A stretch of 64,000 nucleotides of DNA from Caldisericaceae bacterium (GTDB lineage Bacteria; Caldisericota; Caldisericia; Caldisericales; Caldisericaceae). Shown here piece after piece: positions 1 to 9,428 of the stretch (within the stretch, counting starts at the first letter, position 1; each line of letters begins with the position of its first letter). The notes under the pieces were generated by a model that made no database searches, was not told the origin of the DNA, and worked only from the letters and a program-made list of their open reading frames with translations. Made by a program: the position numbers and the translations under genes. Location of the stretch: assembly GCA_027023025.1 (NCBI GenBank), contig JALVXB010000034.1, positions 29,256 to 93,255 on the forward strand, read 5' to 3'.

Positions 1-823
1 ACTCAAACTTTACATTACACCTTTCTTTTATGATTTCTGTATTGTCCACTGCTTCTTCAAGTCCTGGGAACATTGCTTTCATTTCCTCTTCGGACTTTAC
101 GAAGAATTCGTCCGTTTGAAAATGCATTCTATTTGGATCGTCTACCTTCGACAGTGTTTGTATACAGAGCAAAATGTCGTGTGCTTTTGAATCTTCGCGT
201 CTCAAGTAGTGTGCGTCGTTTGTTGCAACGAGTGGAATATTTTCTTCTTTTGAGAGTTCTGACATTACGGGAATTACGCGCTCCTCTTCTGGAATTCTGT
301 GATTTTGTACTTCAAGGAAAAAGTTGTCTTTTCCGAATATGTCAATGTACCTGTGTATTGCCTTTCTTGCACTCTCCTTCCCTTCGTGAAGAATTTTGTA
401 TGGAATTTCTCCTTGCAAGCACGCTGATAAGGCGATAATTCCCTCGTGATGCTGAGAAAGTAGTTCGTAATCCACACGCGGCTTGTAGTAAAACCCCGTA
501 AGGTAACTTTCGGAAACGATCTTTAATAAATTTTTATATCCTTCGTTGTTTTCTGCAAGTAGAATGAGATGGTATCTTCTATTTCCTTTTTCTTTGTTTT
601 TTCTACCTCTTTCTGCAAGGTAGACTTCCACGCCGATGATTGGCTTGATACCTTCTTTTATCATCGTGTCGTAGAAGTTTACTGCTCCGTACATATTTCC
701 GTGGTCGGTTATAGCAACGGCATCCATTCCTAATTCTTTTACGCGTTTGGCAAGCAAGGGCAGTTTATTCAGCCCGTCAAGCAAACTGTATTCTGTGTGT
801 AAGTGCAAGTGTGTAAAACTCAT
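1..823 (-). CDS. dnaE: DNA polymerase III alpha subunit, N-terminal part (cut by window edge)
   Basis: The replicative polymerase catalytic subunit is only partly present; the reading frame runs off base 1, so the ORF track missed it. Reading the minus strand from the ATG at 823 gives MSFTHLHLHTEYSLLDG, the start of the DnaE PHP domain, followed by AITDHGNMYGAV and later NDAHYLRREDSKAHDILLC, all PHP-domain signatures. About 274 codons are visible, ending before the polymerase palm. A strong GGAGG sits just upstream of the ATG. The gene starts 9 bases after the lipoprotein stop, so the two are probably co-transcribed. Identity is secure; nothing can be said about the catalytic region. Confidence 0.95.
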   Translation of the reverse strand, partial: MSFTHLHLHTEYSLLDGLNKLPLLAKRVKELGMDAVAITDHGNMYGAVNFYDTMIKEGIKPIIGVEVYLAERGRKNKEKGNRRYHLILLAENNEGYKNLLKIVSESYLTGFYYKPRVDYELLSQHHEGIIALSACLQGEIPYKILHEGKESARKAIHRYIDIFGKDNFFLEVQNHRIPEEERVIPVMSELSKEENIPLVATNDAHYLRREDSKAHDILLCIQTLSKVDDPNRMHFQTDEFFVKSEEEMKAMFPGLEEAVDNTEIIKERCNVKFE

Positions 824-832
824 ACTTTCCTC

Positions 833-1864
833 CTACTTTAATTCTACCATCGTAACGGTAAGGTTTGCGTTTTCAATGTCTGTTGAAGCAATGTGCACGA
901 CTTCTTTCGTAACTGTTTTATTTTTCATCGTAAGTTGCACAGTTTCTGTGTAATTTCTCTTCTCGAATGTCCGAGTACCTGAAAATAGGGCACTTTCTGA
1001 AGAGAACGAAACAATTTTAAGTTTTGAAAGAGACAGATTTAACTCAAGCGCATTCTTAATCGTGTTTCTTGCAAAAGTCAAAGCAGCAATTTTTTCGGGG
1101 TCTGTTACCTCTTTTTCCTCACCGTTTACTACTATATATGGTTTATTATTTTTAAAAGTGTAGTGAATATTCTTATCCTGTATTTCAACGACTTCTCCGT
1201 TTCGTAATTTCGCCTGAAGGTTGTAATTAATATTATCCGCGTCTACTGTGCCCGTTATTGAAATTTTGATTAGACCGTTTTTCAAGTTATTAGGAAAAAC
1301 AAGACTATTCAGGTAGTTTTCTATCAGTTTTTCGTTAAACGAAATTTCTGCGTCTACATCGTTTTCTCCGTTTTTAACTGAAAGTAAAATTTTTTCACTT
1401 TCTGCAAAAGGCGTTTTTACCTGCAAGACTGTTGTACCTATTGGGGCAGGGCTTACGATTACGGAACTTCCCTGCGGAGAAAATGCAATGCTTGATTGAG
1501 GAACTACTTTATTATTTACGATGATTTTTGTTTCTTCTGAAAGTAACTTCACGGTACTTCCATTTTTTCCAGTGAAGCGAATGTTAAGAAATGCCACGGG
1601 CACGAGTTTGATTATTCCGTTTTCTTTACTTGAAACTGTTTTTCCTATGTATCCGTATTTTCTTATGGTGAACTCTGTTTTTGTCGTTTTAATAGTGCCA
1701 CTTTCGATAGTAACTTTTCTACCGTTTATCAGCACAGTGCCGCTTACTGGTTTGTGAGTTTCTGCGTCGAGAACCTTGTATGTGTATGTGCTGCTGCAGC
1801 CTATTGAAAAACTTATCGAAAGAAGCACAGCAAGTATTGCAATAATTAAAGTAAACTTTTTCAT
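833..1864 (-). CDS. lipoprotein with carboxypeptidase-regulatory-like N-terminal domain, unknown function
   Basis: The protein has 343 residues. A signal peptide of about 22 residues ends in a lipobox (SIGC), so it should be an envelope lipoprotein anchored at the cysteine. Right after it, YKVLDAETHKPVSGTVLING and the following KYGYIGKTV resemble the beta-sandwich CarboxypepD-reg/PEGA-type domains. The C-terminal half (about 170-343) shows alternating strands (NYNLQAKLRNGEV, TVQLTMKNKTVTKEV) reminiscent of proteins that carry or sense lipids, but I do not recognise a family. It lies directly upstream of dnaE. A TAAAAT box ends 6 bases before the ATG with no Shine-Dalgarno, so the mRNA is probably leaderless. 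Confidence 0.75.
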   Translation of the reverse strand: MKKFTLIIAILAVLLSISFSIGCSSTYTYKVLDAETHKPVSGTVLINGRKVTIESGTIKTTKTEFTIRKYGYIGKTVSSKENGIIKLVPVAFLNIRFTGKNGSTVKLLSEETKIIVNNKVVPQSSIAFSPQGSSVIVSPAPIGTTVLQVKTPFAESEKILLSVKNGENDVDAEISFNEKLIENYLNSLVFPNNLKNGLIKISITGTVDADNINYNLQAKLRNGEVVEIQDKNIHYTFKNNKPYIVVNGEEKEVTDPEKIAALTFARNTIKNALELNLSLSKLKIVSFSSESALFSGTRTFEKRNYTETVQLTMKNKTVTKEVVHIASTDIENANLTVTMVELK

Positions 1865-1870
1865 AAATTC

Positions 1871-1899
1871 ATTTTACCCGAAGTCGCCTGTTTTAGCAA
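1871..1899 (-). promoter_or_regulatory. promoter of the lipoprotein-dnaE unit, leaderless type
   Basis: On the minus strand TTGCTA and TAAAAT are 17 bases apart, and the -10 box ends 6 bases before the ATG at 1864. Transcription would begin at about the A of the start codon. The -35 match is modest. Confidence 0.45.
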
Positions 1900-1909
1900 A
1901 AAGTAATCT

Positions 1910-2569
1910 TTACCTGTGTTTGGTTACGCCCACCTTAGGGCAGTACCGTTCAATGGGACAGATAGAGCACTTTGGCGAAATTGGTGTGCAGATATTCTGA
2001 CCCAGCGTTACGAGCAGTGTATTAAAAATAATCCAATATTTCTTAGGCAAAATTTTTCGCAGTGCAAATTCCGTTTGCTCTGGAGTTTTAGTTTTTACCA
2101 ATCCAAGCCTGTTTGAAATTCTGTGCACATGGGTATCCACACATATACCTAATTTTCCAAACCCTTCGTTCAGCACGAGATTTGCGGTCTTTCTTCCTAC
2201 CCCTGGCAGTTTGAGAAGTGCATCCAGTTCATCTGGCACTTTTCCACCGTATTTTTCAATGAGAATTTTTGATATTTTTAGTATCTGCTCGGCCTTTCTG
2301 TGGTAAAACCCCACCGGGTATATAAGTTTTTCTATTTGCTCTTTGGAAAGCTTCAGCATTTTTTCCGGTGTGTCTGCTACCTTAAAAAGCCGCTCGCTTG
2401 CTTTTAGCGTCGTTTCGTCTTTTGTGCGCAAACTGAGTAATGTGGATATGAGCACTCTGTAAGGCGAACGCTTTTCTTTTGCAACTTTCGTTACGACCGG
2501 GTCACCGTACTTCTTCAGGGCGGCTTTTAGTGTTTCTACGATTTTTTCAATCCGCTTCTGCTCGTCCAT
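1910..2569 (-). CDS. nth: endonuclease III (DNA glycosylase/AP lyase)
   Basis: This is a base-excision repair enzyme that removes oxidised pyrimidines and cleaves the abasic site. The 219 residues match the family length. The helix-hairpin-helix [13 protein letters not shown] (about 123-135) holds the catalytic lysine, and [14 protein letters not shown] holds the catalytic aspartate. The C-terminal C-x6-C-x2-C-x5-C pattern ([17 protein letters not shown]) binds a 4Fe-4S cluster. The start codon overlaps the degV stop by one base (TAATG), implying translational coupling. It is one of two HhH-GPD proteins in the window; this one has every catalytic residue. Confidence 0.95.
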   Translation of the reverse strand: MDEQKRIEKIVETLKAALKKYGDPVVTKVAKEKRSPYRVLISTLLSLRTKDETTLKASERLFKVADTPEKMLKLSKEQIEKLIYPVGFYHRKAEQILKISKILIEKYGGKVPDELDALLKLPGVGRKTANLVLNEGFGKLGICVDTHVHRISNRLGLVKTKTPEQTEFALRKILPKKYWIIFNTLLVTLGQNICTPISPKCSICPIERYCPKVGVTKHR

Positions 2570-3408
2570 TACTTCTCTGTTTGTATTCCTATGCCAATCC
2601 AGCGGGGACCTGCGTATGTACCGACGACTGCGCCTAATTGCTGCAGGCGTGGTTCTTTACCTATTAGTTCTTTTACTCTGCCTGCAAAGTCTTTTGCTTC
2701 TTCCAGGTTTGTTCCGTATATTACGCCAATTTTTTCTATGCCGCGTTCTTCGTTTACTCTCCCAATGTATTCAAGCAACTTTTTAAGTGCCCTTTTCCAG
2801 GTGCGCGGCGTCTCCTCTGTTTTTACGACCCCGTTTGTAAACGACAGTATTGGTTTTATACTGAGGACGGAACCAATTACGCCTTCTGCTTTGCTGAGCC
2901 TTCCACCCTGGACGAGATACTTTATGTCCTGAAAAGTAAAACGGGTAATCATTCTTGGAACGAGTGCTTTTGTTGATTCGTAAACTTCCTCAAGCGTTTT
3001 TCCCTTTTTAATTTCTTCAAGCGCATGCTCGGCCAAGAATACGAGAATCATCGAGGTGTGCTGGGAGTCAATTAGTTTTATTTTCTTGGGATCTACCTGC
3101 TCTGCTGCCATTCTTGCTGCGTTGAATGTGCCGCTGAGTTTCGAAGATATGTGTATAGAAAGGACTTCGTTACCCTCTTCTAAAATTTTTTTGTAGACGT
3201 CTACGAATTCCTGAATAGACGGCTGTGAAGTTTTTGGCAGTTCTTTGCTCGTTCTGAGTAATTCGTAAAATTCGTCGGGTGTTAAGTCCACGCCTTCTCT
3301 GTATGTTTTTTCCCCAAAGCTTACTTTTAAAGGCACAACGGTAATGTCGTTTTCCTCGCAAAATTTTTTGTCAAAGTATCCTGTGGAATCAGTAACAATT
3401 TTTATCAT
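2569..3408 (-). CDS. DegV family fatty-acid-binding protein
   Basis: The DegV fold binds a long-chain fatty acid; in Firmicutes such proteins (FakB) present fatty acids to the kinase FakA. Family features seen are [10 protein letters not shown] at the N-terminus, the [11 protein letters not shown] segment, [16 protein letters not shown], and the C-terminal [11 protein letters not shown]. The ORF track begins at 3444, but the start at 3408 is preferred: it gives MIKIVTDST, the normal DegV N-terminus, and has AAGGGGG upstream. The protein is then 279 residues. It is coupled to nth downstream. No FakA-like kinase is in the window, so the partner is unknown. Confidence 0.88.
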   Translation of the reverse strand: MIKIVTDSTGYFDKKFCEENDITVVPLKVSFGEKTYREGVDLTPDEFYELLRTSKELPKTSQPSIQEFVDVYKKILEEGNEVLSIHISSKLSGTFNAARMAAEQVDPKKIKLIDSQHTSMILVFLAEHALEEIKKGKTLEEVYESTKALVPRMITRFTFQDIKYLVQGGRLSKAEGVIGSVLSIKPILSFTNGVVKTEETPRTWKRALKKLLEYIGRVNEERGIEKIGVIYGTNLEEAKDFAGRVKELIGKEPRLQQLGAVVGTYAGPRWIGIGIQTEK

Positions 3409-3445
3409 TTTCGCGCCCCCTTGTTTTAATTTTTCATTTATCAAT

Positions 3446-3451
3446 TATAAT
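3446..3451 (+). promoter_or_regulatory. -10 box in the degV/unknown-gene divergent region
   Basis: A perfect TATAAT lies 9 bases before the ATG at 3461 (6 bases before an in-frame TTG at 3458). There is no Shine-Dalgarno sequence between, suggesting a leaderless or nearly leaderless message. No convincing -35 box was found. Confidence 0.4.
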
Positions 3452-3460
3452 CGGAAATTG

Positions 3461-4390
3461 ATGAAAGAAAAGGTTAACGATTTTATTGAAGAGTTAAAGT
3501 CCAGAGGCATTAAGTGTGGCTACGAACTTATAATTGATATGGCTGCCATATTGAACACGAATAATACGCGTGTTCTGGTTAGCGAGTTGAATGCGCTCAG
3601 TGGATATTCTACGCGTTTTTTGTATAATTACGACTTTCCTGAGGTTTATAATTGCAGCGTAAACTTTATCGTTTTGAACCTGAAAAAATTTGTAGGCATA
3701 GAATTTTCCGTTTCAGAGGAAAGTGATTTAAACAATCCGCCTTTTATCGTTTACCCGCAGAATTTACTCGTTTACGATGTAAGTGGTGACACTCTAAACG
3801 CTTACAAAGGAGTTTTTGCTCGCTCTGCTAAAGCAGATGAGCTTGCAGGCTTCAAAGTTATCCGTCTTTTAAACACTGAATTTGACAGAAAATCTATTTA
3901 CTCAAAAAAAGCACTCGTTCGATTTGCAGAACTCTTAAAAAAAGAATTCTATACAGAAAGGCAAACTGTTTGCGGGCATACTGTTTTTTCCGGGAAAAAG
4001 GCGATAAGGGAGTTTGCTGAGGCGCTGAGAGATCCCGCGGTTTCCTTCCTCACTGAAAATAGGAACGCTCACTCTTTGTGGCTTGGTAGTGCCGTCTATT
4101 CGCAGTGGAGTGCGCTGAATGGAATAATTGTTTATCTGCTGGGCCTTCACCACTTTCTTGAGCGGAAGGTGCAGGACGAAATGTCAAGAGCAATAAGGCA
4201 CTTTGAGGATGCTCTAATGTTCTGGAAGGAGTTTGACAGGCTCATCGGAAGGAAAGCACTCATCCCAGAAAGTAAACCCATTCCTATGCTGAACAGGCGC
4301 AGGGCGTCTAATGCACTACTGAGAGTAATTTCTTCTTACGAACGCGGCATTGAAAAACTGCTTTTCGTATTGAACAGTATTAAAATGTAA
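3461..4390 (+). CDS. protein of unknown function, possibly BtrH/C39-peptidase-like fold
   Basis: I do not recognise this 309-residue protein with certainty. The N-terminal third (GYELIIDMAAILNTNNTRVL, then SELNALSGYSTRFLYN) loosely recalls the N-terminal domain of BtrH-type proteins, a papain-like fold. The C-terminal third is helical (HHFLERKVQDEMSRAIRHF, ASNALLRVISSYERGIEKLL). No signal peptide or membrane helix is seen. The track start at 3344 is rejected because its first 39 codons lie in the degV promoter region and antisense to degV; ATG 3461 is the natural start, with TTG 3458 as an alternative. The gene is divergent from degV and followed 47 bases later by fhs. Confidence 0.7.
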   Translation: MKEKVNDFIEELKSRGIKCGYELIIDMAAILNTNNTRVLVSELNALSGYSTRFLYNYDFPEVYNCSVNFIVLNLKKFVGIEFSVSEESDLNNPPFIVYPQNLLVYDVSGDTLNAYKGVFARSAKADELAGFKVIRLLNTEFDRKSIYSKKALVRFAELLKKEFYTERQTVCGHTVFSGKKAIREFAEALRDPAVSFLTENRNAHSLWLGSAVYSQWSALNGIIVYLLGLHHFLERKVQDEMSRAIRHFEDALMFWKEFDRLIGRKALIPESKPIPMLNRRRASNALLRVISSYERGIEKLLFVLNSIKM

Positions 4391-4401
4391 GTAAATTTTG
4401 C

Positions 4402-4407
4402 TATACT
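4402..4407 (+). promoter_or_regulatory. -10 box before fhs
   Basis: TATACT lies about 30 bases before the fhs ATG, with the AGGAGGTGG ribosome site between. The -35 region 16 bases upstream (TTAAAA) is weak. Confidence 0.4.
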
Positions 4408-4437
4408 ATGAAGAAAATATTACAGGAGGTGGTATAA

Positions 4438-6105
4438 ATGACAGACCTTGAAATAGCACAGGCTGCACACATGAAGAACATTGCAGATGTTGCAAAAACG
4501 ATTGGAATTAACGAAGACGAATTGAGTTTTTACGGAAAGTATATCGCTAAAGTTGAGCGCACCGTTGAGCAGAGGGTTGCAAACAACCCCGACGGAAAGC
4601 TTATCTTCGTTACGGCAATTACGCCCACTCCAGCAGGTGAGGGAAAAACCACTACGACGATAGGACTTTCTGATGCTCTGAACGATCTGGGTAAAAAAAC
4701 GATGGCAGTAATCAGAGAGCCTTCTCTTGGCCCCGTGTTTGGCGTAAAAGGCGGAGCGGCAGGCGGCGGATATGCACAGGTCGTTCCTATGGAGGAAATC
4801 AACCTGCAATTCACTGGTGATATACCTGCAGTAGGTATTGCAAACAATTTGCTTGCTGCAATGATTGACAACCACATACAGCACGGAAACGAGCTGAAGT
4901 TTGACATTCGCAGAATTACCTGGAGAAGAGCGGTTGACATGAACGACCGCGCATTGAGGCAAACGATCGTTGCACTTGGCGGGACGAGTAATGGATATCC
5001 TCGCGAAACGGGTTTTGACATTACTGCTGCGTCAGAAATAATGGCCATTTTGGGTATGGCACACGACCTCAAAGACCTCAAGGAGCGCCTTGGCAGAATT
5101 ATAGTTGGGTACACGAGAAAGCGCGAGCCGATTACCGCAAAGGACCTTAAAGCGGTTGGCGCAATGGCTATCGTGTTAAGAAATGCAATTAATCCAAACT
5201 TAGTGCAAACTCTGGAAAACCACCCTGTGTTTATCCACGGCGGCCCGTTTGCAAACATTGCGCACGGTGCAAGCACGATTAGATCCATAAAGCTTGCACT
5301 TAAACTTGCCGATTTCGTAATAACGGAAGGCGGGTTTGCATCTGACCTTGGCGGAGAAAAGTTTATGGACATCGTAAGCAGGCGCGGCGGATTCCATCCG
5401 TCTGTCGTTGTGCTCGTTGCAACGGTGCGTGCTTTGAAGATGCACGGCGGGCTTGCGAAAGACGAACTAAAAGAGGAAAACATCGAGGCACTGAAGAAAG
5501 GCCTTGGCAATCTTGGAAAACACATTGAGAATATGCGCACATTCGGTTTGCCTGTGGTGGTTGCTCTGAATAGGTTTGTTACGGATACCGAAAAGGAATT
5601 GAAGGTCGTTGAGGACTTCGTAAAAGAGCAGGGTGCGCGCTTTGCACTTTCAGAAGTGTGGGAAAAAGGCGGCCAGGGAGGAATTGCTCTTGCTAAAGAG
5701 GTACTTGATGCAATTGAAAACGATAAAAACGACTTCCACTATCTCTACGATGTAAATGAAAAAATCGAGGACAAAGTTTACAAAATTGCAACTAAAATGT
5801 ACGGCGCAAAGGATGTCGTTTACACGGACGACGCAAAGAAAGACATAAGGCTTATTAGAAAAATTGGATACGAAAACCTTCCAATCTGTATGGCGAAAAC
5901 GCAGCTTTCTCTTTCCGATAATCCAAAACTCATTGGCAGGCCCGAGGGCTTTACCGTAACGATAAGAAATGTCAGGCTTTCTGCAGGCGCTGGATTTATT
6001 ATTCCTATCTCTGGCAGCATAATGACGATGCCGGGGCTTCCAAAGCATCCTGCAGCAGAGAATATGGACATCGACGAGAACGGGAAAATTACTGGCTTGT
6101 TCTAA
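4438..6105 (+). CDS. fhs: formate--tetrahydrofolate ligase
   Basis: This enzyme makes 10-formyl-THF from formate, ATP and THF, feeding one-carbon metabolism. The 555 residues equal the usual length. The P-loop TPTPAGEGKTTTTIGL (about 62-77) is the family hallmark, and REPSLGPVFGVKGGAAGGGY follows. A strong AGGAGGTGG precedes the ATG. The stop overlaps the smc start by one base (TAATG), so smc translation is probably coupled to it, an unexpected pairing of folate metabolism and chromosome organisation. Identity is secure; whether it works in acetogenesis or only in biosynthesis cannot be told here. Confidence 0.97.
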   Translation: MTDLEIAQAAHMKNIADVAKTIGINEDELSFYGKYIAKVERTVEQRVANNPDGKLIFVTAITPTPAGEGKTTTTIGLSDALNDLGKKTMAVIREPSLGPVFGVKGGAAGGGYAQVVPMEEINLQFTGDIPAVGIANNLLAAMIDNHIQHGNELKFDIRRITWRRAVDMNDRALRQTIVALGGTSNGYPRETGFDITAASEIMAILGMAHDLKDLKERLGRIIVGYTRKREPITAKDLKAVGAMAIVLRNAINPNLVQTLENHPVFIHGGPFANIAHGASTIRSIKLALKLADFVITEGGFASDLGGEKFMDIVSRRGGFHPSVVVLVATVRALKMHGGLAKDELKEENIEALKKGLGNLGKHIENMRTFGLPVVVALNRFVTDTEKELKVVEDFVKEQGARFALSEVWEKGGQGGIALAKEVLDAIENDKNDFHYLYDVNEKIEDKVYKIATKMYGAKDVVYTDDAKKDIRLIRKIGYENLPICMAKTQLSLSDNPKLIGRPEGFTVTIRNVRLSAGAGFIIPISGSIMTMPGLPKHPAAENMDIDENGKITGLF

Positions 6106-9100
6106 TGTATCTTGAAAAGGTTACACTTTACGGGTTTAAAACCTTTCGGACAGAAACGGAGTTGTTACTTTCCCCAAAGGTAACCTGTATAGTTGGTCCT
6201 AACGGTTCAGGAAAAAGTAACATCGTTGACGGGATAAGGTGGGCGCTCGGTGAGCACCGCCTTTCCTTTTTAAGGGCATCTTCAATGGAAGACCTGATAT
6301 TTTCTGGCTCAGCCTTTAAAAAGCCCCTCAGCGTTGCCTCGGTAAAACTTACATTCAATAACGAAGACCGCACTTTTCCAGTGGTTAATACGCCGCGGGT
6401 AAGTATCGAACGGAGAATTTATCGCTCGAGGGAATCGGGTTACTTCCTCAACGGAAATCCCATAAGGCTTCAGGATGTAATGAAAATTTTTTATTCAGCG
6501 GGCATTTTTAACCACATGTATGCAATAGTAAGCCAGGGAAAAGTTAGCGAAATCCTTCTTGCAAAACCGGAACAAAAGAAAAATCTTATTGAGCAGGTTG
6601 CAGGCGTTGCTGTTTTTAAGAAACAAAAAAGAGAAGCACTCAAAAAGCTTGCAGAAACAGAACAGAACTTACTGAGGGTAAAAGACTTACTTAACGAATT
6701 AAGAAAGCGTGCAAACAAAGTTATATCAGAATCAAAAAAAGCGCACATCTATTATTTCTTAAACGACAGACTAAAACAACTCGAAGGCATTCTGTTTAAT
6801 TATTATCTGAGTCGAATGTCGAAGGAGATTGTCCTGCTTGAAAGTGGAGTAAAAGACATAGAAGTAGAAATTAGAGAACTGGAGGAAAAACTTACAGAGC
6901 GCCAAAGTGCCCTATCTAATTTAAACGACGAAAAGAGAAAACTCGAGGAGGAAGTTGATACAGTAAGGCGCAGAAGGGAAAACCTCAGAGTGGAAGAAGC
7001 AAAACTTTCAGAGAAGGAGAACCGCCTTGAAGAGCAAAAAGAACTTCTCGAGGAAAAAGTTGCACAGGCAAACAGGGAAATTGAAAAAATAGACAGGACG
7101 ATTCAGTATGTGAGTGAGGAATACAAAAAACTTCTTTCTGAAAAAACACGCATTGAAAACTTACTTCAAAAAGAAAGAGAAGAACTTGCCAAAGTTGAGA
7201 AAGAATTTGCACGAGTAAACGAAGAAGTTGCACCAATTATTGCACAGGAAAAGGAGAACGAAAGAAAGCTTTCCTCGCTGAGGGACGAGCGCTTGAAAAA
7301 GGAAAAGGAAATTTCTGCAATTGATTCTGCAATTTCGCATACAAAAGAAAAAATTACAGAATTAAAAATGCTTATTCAGAGTGCGGAAAGTGTGCACATT
7401 GAAGATACAGGTGCGTTGAAAGAAATGCTTACTTCCCTGCAAAAGGAAGTGGAGGATTTAGAAAACAAAAAAGAAAAAATGTCCGAGGAAGTTGCACTTA
7501 CGCGGTATAAAATTTCTGAACTGAACAACTTTATAGCACGCTATATGCCTGGAAAGCGTAAGTTTAAAGACGGCACGCTGGGCAGTATCGTGCAGGTGGA
7601 AAACATTGCAGAGAAGATAGGTGAAGAATTAGAAAATTTCGTCGTGGAAAAGGCAGAAGACTTAAAAAACAAGAAAAACGGCGGTTTTTTTGTCAAGGAA
7701 AATCTCGTAAAGTTCCGTATTAAAGAAGATGCATCCGTAAGGCCTATTTCCGTAAGCTCCGAATTTTTGCAGGGCATATACGAAGCGGACACACTGAAAG
7801 ATGCGGTGAAGTTTTTCAAAGAAAATGCAGAGAGTTTGTTCATCAAAAAAATCATCACGCGCGACGGGTTTGTCCTTTTCTCTCCGTTTGAGGTGAAAGT
7901 AAATGCTGGAATACTGATAAACGAAAAAAAGAAGGAATTGAACGCTTTAGTGGATAGAAAAAATACTTTATTAAAAGACATTTCTGAGATTTCAGTGCAG
8001 ATAAAAAACAAAAAGGCGAAAATAAGAGAAGTGGAAGAGAGGATACGCGCTGCTGAAGGGAATCTTAAAAAACGCAGTGAAACACTTTCTAAAGCGCCGC
8101 TTATAGACGGAATGGAAAAGAGCCTTACTGAGCAGGTAAGTAAAAAGACTGCACTTGAAAGCGAAGTGAAGAGAATTCTCAGTGAAATCGAAAAACTGCA
8201 AAGTGCAAACAAGCAAAACGAATTGAAAGAAAAGGCAAATCTTTTAAGGAAGGAAATTTACAATAAAAAACTCCACATAAAAGATATTGAATATAACCTT
8301 TCCCGCACCAATGAAGAGTTAAAGAGAAAGGAAAACAAAAAAAGCGGGCTTTGGAACAGAAAAGCATTGCTCAAAAAGGACATTGAAAGCGCAAAAGAGC
8401 AACTTGAAAGTGTAGAGAAAGAAATTTTACAAAACGAAAACGCATTGAACAAAGTAAAAATAGACCTATTGGAAGCAGAAAAAGAGGAAAAGTCTCTCAG
8501 GGAGAAATTGGTTAGTATTTCAGAAGAGGTTAAAAGGCATACCGTTGAAATAAGCAGGTTGACTGAGCAGAAAGAGAACTTATTCAGAAAAATGGAAAAG
8601 CAAAATGTGAAACTTGCAGAAAAAAAGACTAAAGTGCAGTCCATTAAGGAGCAGATAGCGGAAAAGGGCCTAAAAGAAAAGGAAGTTTCCTATGCTGTGG
8701 ACGAGCGGAAGATTCGTATTGAAATTGCCTCTGTTAAGGCAAAAATCAACGAATTGGGTGCAATCGACTTTACCAGTGTGGGTGAAGAAGAAAGTATAAA
8801 AGAGGAATTAGAAAAGAAAGAAAGCGTGTATAAAGATGTGCTCTCCTCAAAAAAGGAGCTTGAAAAGTTTATAGAAGAACTGGACAAAAAGGCAAAAGAG
8901 GAGTTCGAAAAAACACTTTCTGGAGTGGAAAAGTATTTTGCAGAGTTTTTCAGGAAGATGTTCAAAGGCGGGGAAGCGTCTATTGAAAGGATTTTTGACG
9001 AGTACGACGAAGTGAGCGGTATAGAGATAAGCGTGCGGCTTCCCGGCAAAAGGAAACAGTCTTTGCCACTTCTTTCCGGCGGCGAAAAGTCTCTCACTGC

Positions 9101-9347
9101 ACTTGCCTTTTTGTTTGCAATATTTAAAGTAAAGCCTGCGCCGTTCTATGTGCTTGACGAGGTGGATGCTGCGCTGGACGAGGAAAATGTGGTGAAGTTC
9201 AGCGAGCTTCTATCTGAAGAATCCTCGTTTGCACAGTTTGTAGTGATCACCCACAACAAGGAAACGATGCAGCGCGCCGATATGCTCTACGGAATTACGA
9301 TGCAGGAAGACGGCATTTCCAAAGCCGTATCTTTGAAACTTGTTTAG
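6105..9347 (+). CDS. smc: chromosome partition protein SMC
   Basis: This condensin ATPase organises the chromosome with ScpA/ScpB, which are not in the window. Walker A GPNGSGKSN is at 31-39. Two long Glu/Lys-rich coiled coils flank a hinge at roughly 490-610. The C-terminal head carries the signature LLSGGEKSLTALAF and Walker B YVLDEVDAALDEENV. At 1080 residues it is about 100 shorter than typical bacterial SMCs. The hinge (DGTLGSIVQVENIAEKIGEE onward) is hard to align: I cannot find the usual GRATFLPL-like strand. The ORF is intact, so this looks like divergence rather than damage. Start overlaps fhs. Confidence 0.93.
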   Translation: MYLEKVTLYGFKTFRTETELLLSPKVTCIVGPNGSGKSNIVDGIRWALGEHRLSFLRASSMEDLIFSGSAFKKPLSVASVKLTFNNEDRTFPVVNTPRVSIERRIYRSRESGYFLNGNPIRLQDVMKIFYSAGIFNHMYAIVSQGKVSEILLAKPEQKKNLIEQVAGVAVFKKQKREALKKLAETEQNLLRVKDLLNELRKRANKVISESKKAHIYYFLNDRLKQLEGILFNYYLSRMSKEIVLLESGVKDIEVEIRELEEKLTERQSALSNLNDEKRKLEEEVDTVRRRRENLRVEEAKLSEKENRLEEQKELLEEKVAQANREIEKIDRTIQYVSEEYKKLLSEKTRIENLLQKEREELAKVEKEFARVNEEVAPIIAQEKENERKLSSLRDERLKKEKEISAIDSAISHTKEKITELKMLIQSAESVHIEDTGALKEMLTSLQKEVEDLENKKEKMSEEVALTRYKISELNNFIARYMPGKRKFKDGTLGSIVQVENIAEKIGEELENFVVEKAEDLKNKKNGGFFVKENLVKFRIKEDASVRPISVSSEFLQGIYEADTLKDAVKFFKENAESLFIKKIITRDGFVLFSPFEVKVNAGILINEKKKELNALVDRKNTLLKDISEISVQIKNKKAKIREVEERIRAAEGNLKKRSETLSKAPLIDGMEKSLTEQVSKKTALESEVKRILSEIEKLQSANKQNELKEKANLLRKEIYNKKLHIKDIEYNLSRTNEELKRKENKKSGLWNRKALLKKDIESAKEQLESVEKEILQNENALNKVKIDLLEAEKEEKSLREKLVSISEEVKRHTVEISRLTEQKENLFRKMEKQNVKLAEKKTKVQSIKEQIAEKGLKEKEVSYAVDERKIRIEIASVKAKINELGAIDFTSVGEEESIKEELEKKESVYKDVLSSKKELEKFIEELDKKAKEEFEKTLSGVEKYFAEFFRKMFKGGEASIERIFDEYDEVSGIEISVRLPGKRKQSLPLLSGGEKSLTALAFLFAIFKVKPAPFYVLDEVDAALDEENVVKFSELLSEESSFAQFVVITHNKETMQRADMLYGITMQEDGISKAVSLKLV

Positions 9348-9352
9348 TTTTG

Positions 9353-9380
9353 TTGTAATTATCCAGCAAAATTATATAAT
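9353..9380 (+). promoter_or_regulatory. promoter of the LacD-like aldolase gene
   Basis: TTGTAA and TATAAT are separated by 16 bases. The start site would fall about 40 bases before the ATG, leaving a short leader with AGGAGG. Confidence 0.65.
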
Positions 9381-9428
9381 ACATAAGGCTTAATTTAATA
9401 AGTTCATTTTTACTTAGGAGGTTTGATA

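Noticed and set aside
73-438. 121-codon plus-strand ORF at the window start
   Set aside because: It is antisense to dnaE, whose frame is clear from 823 to base 1 although absent from the ORF track.
1-823. dnaE as a truncated pseudogene
   Set aside because: The frame is open to the window edge; truncation is only the window limit.
4390-4438. A riboswitch before fhs
   Set aside because: Only 47 bases separate the genes, holding just a -10 box and ribosome site; there is no room for a THF or other riboswitch.
4530-5540. 336-codon ORF on the minus strand within fhs
   Set aside because: It is a shadow of fhs, which has the full P-loop and family length. The antisense product is rich in Ser/Pro with no motifs and no ribosome site.
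7541-8212. 223-codon minus-strand ORF in smc
   Set aside because: Serine/phenylalanine-rich reverse reading of Glu/Lys coiled-coil codons, a typical artefact.
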